Shown here: in pieces, positions 17,202 to 24,385 of the stretch | Numbering within the stretch: position 1 is the first letter of the stretch | How the letters are laid out: each line of letters opens with the position of its first letter | Translations under genes and position numbers: made by a program | DNA from: DAIPKP01 sp964545875 | GTDB lineage: Bacteria > Synergistota > Synergistia > Synergistales > Aminiphilaceae | Direction: 5' to 3' | NCBI GenBank assembly: GCA_964545875.1 | Contig: CAZJHH010000002.1 | Location: 62,001-126,000 of the forward strand | DNA length: 64,000 bases | The notes under the pieces: model-generated | Seen by the model: only the letters and a program-made list of their open reading frames with translations | Told to the model about the DNA's origin: nothing | The model's database searches: none

Positions 17202-17588
17202 CTAGTTGTTCTGCAGCTCGAGAGCTCCCGCGGGGCACTCTTTCGCACACAGGCCGCAGGCGATGCACTTGAAAGGCTGGGGCTGCGCGTCGGCATCGAA
17301 GAACATGCTTGCGGTGGGGCAAAAACCTACGCACATGAGACAGGCAGTGCATTTTTTATTGTCCACCCGGACTACGCCGTTTTTATCTCTGTAAAGGGCT
17401 TCCACGGGACAGACATTGATACATGCTCCGCACTGATTGCATACGCTGATGTTCGGTAATCCTCCCATGACGGAAACTTTTATTCTCGAGTAGTTTTCGT
17501 TGTTCTCCTTAAAATATGTGGTCGAGCATTTATCCATGCACTTTCCACAACCAATACACTTGTCCGCATAGGTCTTCAGGTATTTCAA
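17202..17588 (-). CDS. Polyferredoxin subunit with four 4Fe-4S motifs
   Basis: 128-residue electron-transfer protein with four CxxCxxCxxxC clusters: CIGCGKCMDKC, CNQCGACINVCP, CTACLMCVGFCP and CIACGLCAKECP, enough for four [4Fe-4S] centres. It sits 22 bases ahead of the aldehyde oxidoreductase gene and is its likely electron-accepting small subunit, as in BamB/BamC-like and WOR-type pairs. The start is a TTG at 17588 with a GGGGGG-type site. It is the first gene after the long structured leader at 17589-17810. Confidence 0.92.
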   Translation of the reverse strand: MKYLKTYADKCIGCGKCMDKCSTTYFKENNENYSRIKVSVMGGLPNISVCNQCGACINVCPVEALYRDKNGVVRVDNKKCTACLMCVGFCPTASMFFDADAQPQPFKCIACGLCAKECPAGALELQNN

Positions 17589-17665
17589 AAGGATCCCCCC
17601 TCATTAAAGTGCGTACCATGTTTTTCTGCAAAAATACACCCTATCCGCTTAAATAAGGAAACGCC

Positions 17666-17707
17666 AAAACAAAAAGGGAGAAGTGTCGTAGACACCTCTC
17701 CCTTCTT
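17666..17707 (-). terminator. Intrinsic terminator inside the leader of the oxidoreductase operon
   Basis: On the minus strand a 14-bp stem with a 3-base loop (one mismatch) is followed by a T-rich run (plus-strand A run at 17666-17675). It stands about 80 bases before the first gene and after the promoter, where only attenuation makes sense. Confidence 0.75.
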
Positions 17708-17800
17708 TGCAAACACGGCAGGCAGAAAAATCGCTTTTCCCACCCATTGCCCTTATCTCCTCGGAGAGGCTATAAGGGTCGAAGGTCATGTATACCGCAT
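17708..17800 (-). promoter_or_regulatory. Structured 5' leader, candidate riboswitch of the tungsten-enzyme operon
   Basis: On the minus strand the RNA can form a hairpin ATGTAT/ATACAT (17800-17784), a 7-bp stem CCCTTAT/ATAAGGG enclosing CCTC/GAGG (about 17777-17749), and a stem GAAAA/TTTTC with a GCGA loop. The segment CCTCTCC (plus 17763-17769 complement) is exactly complementary to GGAGAGG in the 5' arm of the downstream terminator (plus 17695-17701 complement), so an antiterminator can form. This is the layout of a transcriptional riboswitch; a molybdenum/tungsten cofactor ligand is inferred only from the genes controlled. Confidence 0.55.
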
Positions 17801-17816
17801 ACATATACTATGGGCT

Positions 17817-17845
17817 ATTATAAACATCCTTGAGAAGGAGTGCAA
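17817..17845 (-). promoter_or_regulatory. Sigma-70-type promoter of the polyferredoxin-oxidoreductase operon
   Basis: Reading the minus strand, TTGCAC (17845-17840), a 17-base spacer and TATAAT (17822-17817). Transcription should start near 17810, giving a leader of about 220 bases. Confidence 0.75.
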
Positions 17846-17930
17846 GCAAGGGGGAAGAAATGTTCAAAAATATGAAAGTCAACTTTATAAAAATTTTAGG
17901 AGCCTTGCTCTTTCTGTAGTAGAGTATGTA

Positions 17931-18443
17931 ATGTATAGAGCTTGTGGTTGCAAATACGGGAAAGCTCAAGTAGTATCTTTTCGGAGAGAAGGAACGGGCA
18001 TTTCTGTTGCCCATGCGAGTGCATCCGACGAGAAAAAGGACGGTGAGATTTTGCATAGCGGACAAAACTCCGGAGATTTCAAGAGAAGAAGGATTTCCTT
18101 TCCCTACGCTCTCTACGGTGGACTCGGGGCTATTTTTGTGGTGCTACTCTTTACATGGTGTACCCGCCGGGGCTGGGGTAATTGGGTTTCGTACTTTTTC
18201 TCCGTAAATGTGGGAGCCACACTGTTTTTTATTTACGACAAGCTTATATCCCCTTTTTCGGTTTTGCGGATTCCAGAGCTTATTCTTCACGCCTTCAGTC
18301 TGAGTGGTGGTTCTCCAGCGGCCTTGGTAACCCAAAGAATTTTTCGTCATAAAACTCGAAAACCCTCGTTTTTTCTTGTTCAGTGGGGCATCTTCATAGT
18401 TCAACTGATTATACTGGTGTTTTACATCTATTTCAGGCGTTAA
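17931..18443 (+). CDS. DUF1294-type small membrane protein
   Basis: 170-residue protein with three membrane segments (residues about 60-80, 90-108 and 150-168). The C-terminal part has the DUF1294 pattern DKxxA/S...R-IPE-LLH then LSGGSPAALVTQRIFRHKTRKPSFF. The family often carries an N-terminal cold-shock domain; here the first 55 residues are polar and not a clear cold-shock fold. Function of the family is unknown. The ATG start lacks a strong ribosome site, so the first residues are uncertain. Confidence 0.75.
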   Translation: MYRACGCKYGKAQVVSFRREGTGISVAHASASDEKKDGEILHSGQNSGDFKRRRISFPYALYGGLGAIFVVLLFTWCTRRGWGNWVSYFFSVNVGATLFFIYDKLISPFSVLRIPELILHAFSLSGGSPAALVTQRIFRHKTRKPSFFLVQWGIFIVQLIILVFYIYFRR

Positions 18444-18611
18444 TGAATTCTTATTTCTTCTGAGGATTTCCCGTACATAATCCTTTTTCAGAAAGACAAG
18501 AAGATGTGGAAGCTTTTGTGATAACGGCAAAAGAATCCATGTCAGTTGTAAAAGCCCTTGAAAATTGTGGCAAGCGCGACGTTTTTGCGCTCTTGGAGGG
18601 AAAGATATCGT

Positions 18612-19091
18612 ATGTGGGAACATCTTTTTGAATCTGCCATGCTCCTTTGCTTTGGCGCTGCATGGCCCGGCTCCATTTATAAATCCTGGAAATCCGGAAG
18701 CAACAAGGGAAAGAGCTTGCTTTTTCTGGTCATCGTTTTTTTGGGGTATATCGCGGGAATTTGTAAAAACCTTTTGGCCCAAGGGGGAATTTCTCCGATT
18801 ATCCTGTTATATCTTCTCAACGGAATCATGGTAGCCTTTGATATGGGGTTCTATTACAGAAACCGTGGTTATGATGAAGCTCGCGCCAATGTTCCCATGG
18901 ACATGGCCTACACTTTCGGTGCAGAGATTCAGAAGGATCCCGTGAAGGGATATCTTTATTTCCAGCAGATTCTGAAGGAATCCTCGGGAGAAATGGCTCA
19001 GATGGCGACGAAAGCTCTCGATCACCTCAGCCGTGCCATGTCTCCAGCGCAGCTTGAAAGGGCGAGAGACTTTTCCCGGGGGGCCCGCTGA
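18612..19091 (+). CDS. Small membrane protein with PQ-loop-like segment
   Basis: 159-residue protein with three membrane segments in the first 90 residues and a soluble charged C-terminal tail. The stretch AAWPGSIYKSWKSGSNKGKS resembles the PQ-loop repeat (with PG for PQ), as in small transporters of the SWEET/PQ-loop class, but only one repeat is present. GGAGGGA lies about ten bases before the ATG at 18612. The J-domain protein gene follows after 46 bases in the same direction. The function is unknown. Confidence 0.65.
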   Translation: MWEHLFESAMLLCFGAAWPGSIYKSWKSGSNKGKSLLFLVIVFLGYIAGICKNLLAQGGISPIILLYLLNGIMVAFDMGFYYRNRGYDEARANVPMDMAYTFGAEIQKDPVKGYLYFQQILKESSGEMAQMATKALDHLSRAMSPAQLERARDFSRGAR

Positions 19092-19137
19092 GACTCTTGG
19101 CCCCGACCGAGCTGTGCTAAGGAGGAGAGGGGAGCCA

Positions 19138-20184
19138 ATGAAACGCCATACATGCTACAGGGTACTCGGAATCTTTCCCGGGGCTTCTCCTGGAGAAATC
19201 CGAGAAGCTTACAGAAAAAAAATCAAGGAATTCCATCCAGATGTGTATCATGGAGATGGCCGTTACGCTTTGGTCCTTCGGGAAGCCTATGAAGCCCTTT
19301 CCGGAAAGAACAGCTGGGATTCTCGAATGGAAGCTCTGGCAGAGGAGCTTTTCCCTGGCACTGATAATGCAAGCTTTGTTTTTCCCGAATTTTCCCGTAA
19401 CCCTCAAGAGTTTCGTGGAAACCCGGAAAAGGCTGTTGCCACGGAGGAGCCTCCTGAAAAAGAAGTTTTCTCGTTCTCTTCGGAGGATCCTTTCGAGAAG
19501 GAGAAGACTCCCTGGAGGGTATGCGCTTTCCCCAAGCGCCTTTTACGCCAGGAAGAGCACGCCTTTCTCGTTATGGCGCTGCTTCGGAAAGCCCAGGTTT
19601 CCATACCTCCGGTGCAGCTCGAAAGAATTGCCTCCTCCCTCGGAGTTCTCCTTTGCTCGGGGGAGGGGAAAAAAGAGCCTTCCCGAGGAGGATATTACTG
19701 TCGGTATGACAGCTCTCTTTCGGGAGGCACTATTTCCTACAAAGGCGGAGAAAACCCCGTAATTCTGTGGGGAAACATCCTTTCACCCCATCTCTTTTAT
19801 CAACGCTATGTTATTGCCCGACTGCTCGGATATTTTCTCTACTATCCCTTTAGAGAACGTTCGATTATGGTGGGGGATTTTCTTTCGTTCTTTTCCCGCT
19901 ATGACGAAGAAGAGATCAATACTCATCGTTTTGCAGAAGAACTCTTGCTCCCGCAATCGCTTTTCTCGGTTTATGGAGGAAAAGTGCTGTGGTACATGGA
20001 AAGAGGAAAAGATTTTTCCTACGAAAACTTTCTCAAAAAGACGGCTCAGCTTTTTCAGGTACCTCAGCCTGTGGTGGAGCACCGAGCCCGTAAATTCGAA
20101 CGGCGCATACGCCTAGTGGGATCCATGAACAGAAAGGGAAGAGGGGGTTCTCTTCTCAAGGAGATCGAAGGATTGTTTCAGTAG
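19138..20184 (+). CDS. J-domain protein fused to a degenerate ImmA/IrrE-like domain
   Basis: 348 residues. Residues 1-60 form a DnaJ J-domain (CYRVLGIFPGASPGEIREAY, then HPD at 33-35), the part that stimulates Hsp70 ATPase. A charged linker follows to about 140. From about 155 the pattern fits ImmA/IrrE (COG2856) peptidases: IPPVQLERIASSLGV, an aligned helix RYVIARLLGYFLYYP (223-237) where HELGH is expected, then EEEINTHRFAEELLLP. The metal-binding His and Glu are gone (R, L, Y), so it should be a non-catalytic version. AAGGAGG precedes the ATG. It is followed by an 86-residue protein after nine bases. Confidence 0.75.
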   Translation: MKRHTCYRVLGIFPGASPGEIREAYRKKIKEFHPDVYHGDGRYALVLREAYEALSGKNSWDSRMEALAEELFPGTDNASFVFPEFSRNPQEFRGNPEKAVATEEPPEKEVFSFSSEDPFEKEKTPWRVCAFPKRLLRQEEHAFLVMALLRKAQVSIPPVQLERIASSLGVLLCSGEGKKEPSRGGYYCRYDSSLSGGTISYKGGENPVILWGNILSPHLFYQRYVIARLLGYFLYYPFRERSIMVGDFLSFFSRYDEEEINTHRFAEELLLPQSLFSVYGGKVLWYMERGKDFSYENFLKKTAQLFQVPQPVVEHRARKFERRIRLVGSMNRKGRGGSLLKEIEGLFQ

Positions 20185-20193
20185 GAGGAAAGA

Positions 20194-20454
20194 ATGAAAC
20201 GTCAGAAACGCTCTCCCGCGGAGAAGCAGTATTGGAGAATATTGAATTCTTTAGAGAAAACCCGGTCTATGCTGGAATACTTTTGCTCTTCCCATCCGGA
20301 AATGGAAGAGGAGTGCCGGGAAGAGCTCGCCCAGGCGGGAAACGAGCTGGACGAACTCTCGTATCGCCTCTATTCGCTCCGATGGCAGCTTCGAGAGGCG
20401 GGGCTTTTCGAGGATTCCCCTGAAGAGGCTCCAAATAACGCAGAAATCCCCTGA
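20194..20454 (+). CDS. Small charged helical protein
   Basis: 86-residue, highly charged, helical protein (EKTRSMLEYFCSSHPE, then MEEECREELAQAGNELDEL) that I do not recognise. It has a clear AGGAGGAAAG site and lies nine bases after the J-domain gene, so the two are in one operon; as a coiled-coil-like protein it could be a partner of the J-domain protein. Its stop codon lies inside the following hairpin. Confidence 0.7.
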   Translation: MKRQKRSPAEKQYWRILNSLEKTRSMLEYFCSSHPEMEEECREELAQAGNELDELSYRLYSLRWQLREAGLFEDSPEEAPNNAEIP

Positions 20455-20477
20455 AGGTGTCTTCTTCGGGGGATTTC
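20443..20477. terminator. Hairpin at the end of the J-domain operon
   Basis: A 14-bp stem (20443-20456 with 20464-20477, one G-T pair). T-richness after it is weak (GCTTTCTGCTTT), so efficiency is uncertain. It may also serve the minus-strand gene ending at 20521. Confidence 0.55.
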
Positions 20478-20520
20478 CGCTTTCTGCTTTCCGGGTTTTG
20501 GCCTTGAGGGTTCAGTAAGC

Positions 20521-21162
20521 TTATCGGCACTCCGGAAGAATATAGGCCATCCAATAGTATCCCCAGAGAGCCGCCTGGTTTGCCAGAAAACCCGTATCCT
20601 CGGGGGACCAGGATTCCTGGTGTTCCTTGGCAAGCTTTGTAAGGGCGTACATGTTCCGCTGTAAAGCGCACTGGGGAGACTCTCCGTCCTTACAGTGGAT
20701 CTGCCACCAGCTTTTTCCGGTCCATACGAAAATTGCCTGGGGAGTTTCACCTTTCCATGCAATGGGGAGTTTGGGCTTATAGAGAATGCCCATGCGATCC
20801 ACAAGACCTTTCCATGTGGAAACCATCATAAAGTTTCGGTTCGCAAGCCAGGAAGGCCCTTCCTGAGGCACAAGGAAGGAGTTCTTTTCCATGCCCTGCT
20901 GAGGAGGCATGGGTGTTTCAGGAGAGGGGGCGTATCGCCCGGGAGGAACTTCCTGAAGAGCCACGTTCCCCAGGGAATCCACCTGAATGAGGGATCCCGC
21001 AGGAGTGTGGGATGGGCGATACATATAAAAACTGTTTCCGAAGTATGCGGGTTGGGTAATGAGTACAGGCTCCGCAATGTAGGTGGCCGCAAAGGCTGAA
21101 CCTGCGGGGTGAAGGAAAATTACGCAGAGAATAATCACACAAAGAGCCATCTTCTGTTTCAC
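20521..21162 (-). CDS. Secreted protein of unknown function
   Basis: 213 residues with a clean signal peptide (hydrophobic LCVIILCVIFL, cleavage after SAFA near residue 25). The mature part is Pro-rich up to about 110 and then has an aromatic-rich globular half (IFVWTGKSWWQIHCKDG, two Cys that could pair). I do not recognise the family. Start is GTG with AAAGGAGG upstream. It is the last gene of the minus-strand cluster led by the sirtuin. Confidence 0.75.
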   Translation of the reverse strand: MKQKMALCVIILCVIFLHPAGSAFAATYIAEPVLITQPAYFGNSFYMYRPSHTPAGSLIQVDSLGNVALQEVPPGRYAPSPETPMPPQQGMEKNSFLVPQEGPSWLANRNFMMVSTWKGLVDRMGILYKPKLPIAWKGETPQAIFVWTGKSWWQIHCKDGESPQCALQRNMYALTKLAKEHQESWSPEDTGFLANQAALWGYYWMAYILPECR

Positions 21163-21248
21163 GCAAAAAACCTCCTTTATCTGAAGAAGCTGTTTGTTAT
21201 CCCTATAACATTCGTGTTACATCCAGAGAACGAGCGTTCTTCATTGGC

Positions 21249-22301
21249 CTAGGGTACCACATTTTCTTCCTCTTTGGGTGGAGCAGGTGGGATGTATACG
21301 GGTTTTTCTTCAGGTTTTTGCGACTCCTTCTGCGGAAGGACGTCTTCCGAGAAAGGAGCCGGTTCTTCCGGAGGCGGAGGAAGATAGATAGGTGTCGTTC
21401 CGGGGTTTGGAGAAAGAGCATCCATTTTTGTTATGGTGTTGACTGTAAGATTTCCCGGAGACAGGGGGCTTTGCGCTGCGTTTAAAGTTTCCGTTTTCCC
21501 AGGAAGGGGAGGGTTGTATACGGGAGCCGGAGCTGAGAAAGAAGCTCCTGTTCCCATGGGAAAAGGCGATTCTACCGGCGGAGAGGCGGAGAGAAAGGGA
21601 GGAGTCTCTCCGCAAGATCCCTGAAGGGCCGTATATTCTTGAGGCATTGCGGAATTCGGAAGAACCGCCCGGGGTATTCCCTGGACCTCTCTTGCTGGCA
21701 GAGCCTGGGGGTTGAGGAAAGAAGGGGCGGAGTTCCCGGGAGGCAGGGGCGGAGAAAAAGGAGCGGGAGATCCCTGAGGGGGCATCGGCGCAGGAGCGGG
21801 GAGGATCGGAGGTTGCACGACAGTGTACTCCTGAAAGGGAGGTTTGGATGCCTTGGGTAGGCTGAGAGGCTCTCCGGGGGAAGGCACATGATCCCACAGA
21901 GGAGTAGCCTGTCCCTGATGTACCGCGAGAATCCGGGAGAGCTCTGGAAGCCCCGGGTTTTCCCGCAGCGCTGCGACGTAGGATTCCTGAGCCCGGTCGA
22001 AATCTCCCATACCTTCCCAGGCTTTGCCCATCCAGAATAGGATAATAGCTCTCTCTCCTTCTTTCTCGGTATGTACGAGAAGGTCCGTGAGAAAACGCAG
22101 ACTCTTTTTGTACTCTCCAGCCTCACAGAGCACCTTGCCCTGAATCCAGAGGGGGTCCGGGGGCACCGAAATCTCCGGAGAAGAGAATGAAGGGGCGGCA
22201 ACACAAAGGCCCTGGCCGGTTGTTGCAAGAAGCAGGATGAAGAAAAGCCCGCCCAAGAGGAAATTGCGCTTTTTACGTTTGGCTTTATTCCGTAAACACA
22301 T
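21249..22301 (-). CDS. Envelope protein with TPR-like N-terminus and Pro-rich tail
   Basis: 350 residues: a basic N-terminus and signal/anchor segment (LLGGLFFILLLATTG), then about 100 residues with a tetratricopeptide look (LWIQGKVLCEAGEYKKSLRF and MGKAWEGMGDFDRAQESYVA), then about 200 residues extremely rich in Pro, Ala and Ser, probably an extended periplasmic or cell-wall-spanning tail. No enzyme motif is seen. It starts three bases after the stop of the preceding gene, so the two are translated together. Confidence 0.78.
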   Translation of the reverse strand: MCLRNKAKRKKRNFLLGGLFFILLLATTGQGLCVAAPSFSSPEISVPPDPLWIQGKVLCEAGEYKKSLRFLTDLLVHTEKEGERAIILFWMGKAWEGMGDFDRAQESYVAALRENPGLPELSRILAVHQGQATPLWDHVPSPGEPLSLPKASKPPFQEYTVVQPPILPAPAPMPPQGSPAPFSPPLPPGNSAPSFLNPQALPAREVQGIPRAVLPNSAMPQEYTALQGSCGETPPFLSASPPVESPFPMGTGASFSAPAPVYNPPLPGKTETLNAAQSPLSPGNLTVNTITKMDALSPNPGTTPIYLPPPPEEPAPFSEDVLPQKESQKPEEKPVYIPPAPPKEEENVVP

Positions 22302-22304
22302 GGA

Positions 22305-23300
22305 TCACCATTCTCCTTTTCTTGCTCCAAAAAGGGGCAGCAGGACAAGATCCCGAAGTTCTATGGGGTTCTCTGGATCTTCTGCAATTACTCGAACGAT
22401 GGCTTCCTGGTCCTTCAGGAAAAGCACTCGGACTTTACCGACAAGCTTGGGCATGAGTACCACAGGATTTTCTGGATCCACCGTAATGTAGGTATCGCTG
22501 CGCACTACCCCCAGGAGTTCCCCCTGGCGAAGAGAGTGCCTTTTTCCCAAAGAAATGATGTATTTTCGATCTTCTTCGGTGGAGTCTTCCGTGGGGGATA
22601 GAATTCTTCCCGCAATCTGATACCCCGTGTAGCCTTGGGTGAGGTCGTCCAAAGCTTGTCGGGTGGCATCCTGAAGAGCCGCCCAATAGGGGCTTTCCGT
22701 AAAGGATTGCCAGTACGTGGTCACTTTCTGCCCTTGTGGGGACATCCATGTGTCGGGGCGGAACTCGGGGGTCCACCGGCTATTCTGAGAAGAATAGGTT
22801 TGGGAGTAAATTTTTTCTCCCGAGAAGCTGTCGTAAACAGACATCCGGAGAGAGACTCGAGCACCATACTTGGCTCCCACCACGGTATTTTTGTAAAGAG
22901 AGAAACGATAAATCTCGAAAAAAAGCCCCAAATCCTCATAACGGCGCTCTCCCGAGAGCCACTGGGCGGTTCCCGGCTCATCCAGGCGGGTTACCGAGAT
23001 GAGAGGCGAGTCGAGGAGGTATTCCAGGACATATTGCTCCACCTTTTCCGGAAGGATGTCTCCCGGATAGTACTTATTCGGCCAGACTTTCTGAGGGGTG
23101 CTGTTGAGAACCGAAAAAAGGGCGATTTCCAGTCCCTGAGGAGAAAGAATCTTTCCTTCCGCAGCCGGAAGGGGAGGCCAGAGTAAAAAGAAAACTCCCG
23201 GAAGAAAGATAAAGAGGAGTTTCGCGGCCTTTTTGCTTTTCTCCTGCAAAAAAGCGGAGCGTGTGTTTTTCATATAGCGTGTTTTTGATATGGTTGACAT
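22305..23300 (-). CDS. Exported protein with FlgT/CsgG-like C-terminal region
   Basis: 331 residues with an N-terminal signal or anchor (LLFIFLPGVFFLLWPPLPAA, residues 28-47). The middle resembles an envelope stress or curli-type nucleoside-binding-like fold (LLDSPLISVTRLDEPG, GARVSLRMSVYDS), and the C-terminus a small beta domain (LRQGELLGVVRSDTYITVDP, GKVRVLFLKDQEAIVRVI) like that of flagellar assembly protein FlgT. These links are weak and by eye only. AAGGAGG precedes the ATG. It is 12 bases after the sirtuin stop and 3 bases before the next gene. Confidence 0.6.
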   Translation of the reverse strand: MSTISKTRYMKNTRSAFLQEKSKKAAKLLFIFLPGVFFLLWPPLPAAEGKILSPQGLEIALFSVLNSTPQKVWPNKYYPGDILPEKVEQYVLEYLLDSPLISVTRLDEPGTAQWLSGERRYEDLGLFFEIYRFSLYKNTVVGAKYGARVSLRMSVYDSFSGEKIYSQTYSSQNSRWTPEFRPDTWMSPQGQKVTTYWQSFTESPYWAALQDATRQALDDLTQGYTGYQIAGRILSPTEDSTEEDRKYIISLGKRHSLRQGELLGVVRSDTYITVDPENPVVLMPKLVGKVRVLFLKDQEAIVRVIAEDPENPIELRDLVLLPLFGARKGEW

Positions 23301-23312
23301 GAAACAGCCTCC

Positions 23313-24128
23313 TTAAAATTTCTTCGGGGAGGTGGCGTGATCCGGAAGATCCAGAAAAAAACCGTTACGCTGCAGTTCTCGGTTTACCTCCTGGAAAAAA
23401 GAGTCCAGATCTGCATCCACTCGAAGGGCGATCTTATGGGTGTTCAGATAGGAAGTGGAAAAGGAACCCTGATTGACTACCACGATTTTTCCCTGACAAA
23501 ATCCTGGGAGGAAGGCTGCGGGAGTGACCGTAAGGGAAGAGCCGAGAACGAAAAAGAGATCCGATTTTCGGGCGAGTTCTTCGCTGGAGGATAGGTGCTT
23601 CACGCTTTCTCCAAAAAAAACGATATCCGGTTTCAGAACGCTTCCACAGAGGGAGCACCGGGGAATTTCTTCGGTCATGGTTTTTTCCGTGGCTATGGCA
23701 AGATTATAATACTTGTTGCAGGAAGTGCAGTAGGTATCGTGGATGCCTCCGTGAATTTCATAGACCTTCTGAGATCCCGCTTTCTGGTGAAGCGAATCGA
23801 TATTTTGCGTGACAATACCTGCCACCTTGCCACTTCGTTCCAGAGCGGCAAAAAAGAAATGTGTGTATGTGGGGGAAATGCCCGAAAGATCCTTGAGGAA
23901 TTCCCTGTGGAAATTATAGAAGAGGGAGGGATTTTCTTGAAAGGATCGGAGCTCGAATATTTTTTCCGGCTCTGACATATTGAGTTTTCGATAAATACCT
24001 TGGGGGCCGCGAAAATCCGGAATTCCCGCACTGGTGGAAAGTCCTGCTCCGCTTAGCACAACCACTGAAGAGGCTTCCATAAGGTATTCCGCACACTCTC
24101 GGGCCTGATCCGAAAAGAAATTTTTCAT
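23313..24128 (-). CDS. Sirtuin (NAD-dependent protein deacylase)
   Basis: 271-residue Sir2-family enzyme that removes acyl groups from lysine using NAD. Motifs: GAGLSTSAGIPDFRG (NAD binding), TQNIDSLHQKAG, the catalytic His in VYEIHGG, a zinc site CTSCNKYY and CSLCG, FFGESV and GSSLTVTPAAFLP. The class-III residues (Y and R) are not obvious, so deacetylase activity is more likely than desuccinylase. It leads a compact minus-strand operon with three exported proteins, an unusual setting. Confidence 0.92.
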   Translation of the reverse strand: MKNFFSDQARECAEYLMEASSVVVLSGAGLSTSAGIPDFRGPQGIYRKLNMSEPEKIFELRSFQENPSLFYNFHREFLKDLSGISPTYTHFFFAALERSGKVAGIVTQNIDSLHQKAGSQKVYEIHGGIHDTYCTSCNKYYNLAIATEKTMTEEIPRCSLCGSVLKPDIVFFGESVKHLSSSEELARKSDLFFVLGSSLTVTPAAFLPGFCQGKIVVVNQGSFSTSYLNTHKIALRVDADLDSFFQEVNRELQRNGFFLDLPDHATSPKKF

Positions 24129-24385
24129 AGAAAATCACCTAGCCTTTACGGGAAAACAGTTTTCGGTAAGATCGGGGATCCGTTTTGTAAAAAATTTGTA
24201 GAGTTCCGTTTCGAGTTTGAGAAAGGAGATTGAGTGAAAAGCACCTCGCTTCTCTTCCTGATTATAAACCATGATACAATAATTCTCGAGGGTACTTTGG
24301 CACGGAAAGACGAAAATTTTTCCTGCAAAAATACCTGTTTTGTCCTTTATGATGCAGGGATATTTTTTAAGGAGGAAAACATGTT

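Noticed and set aside
17931..18110. Cold-shock domain at the N-terminus of the DUF1294 protein
   Set aside because: Family members often have it, but the RNP motifs are not visible here.
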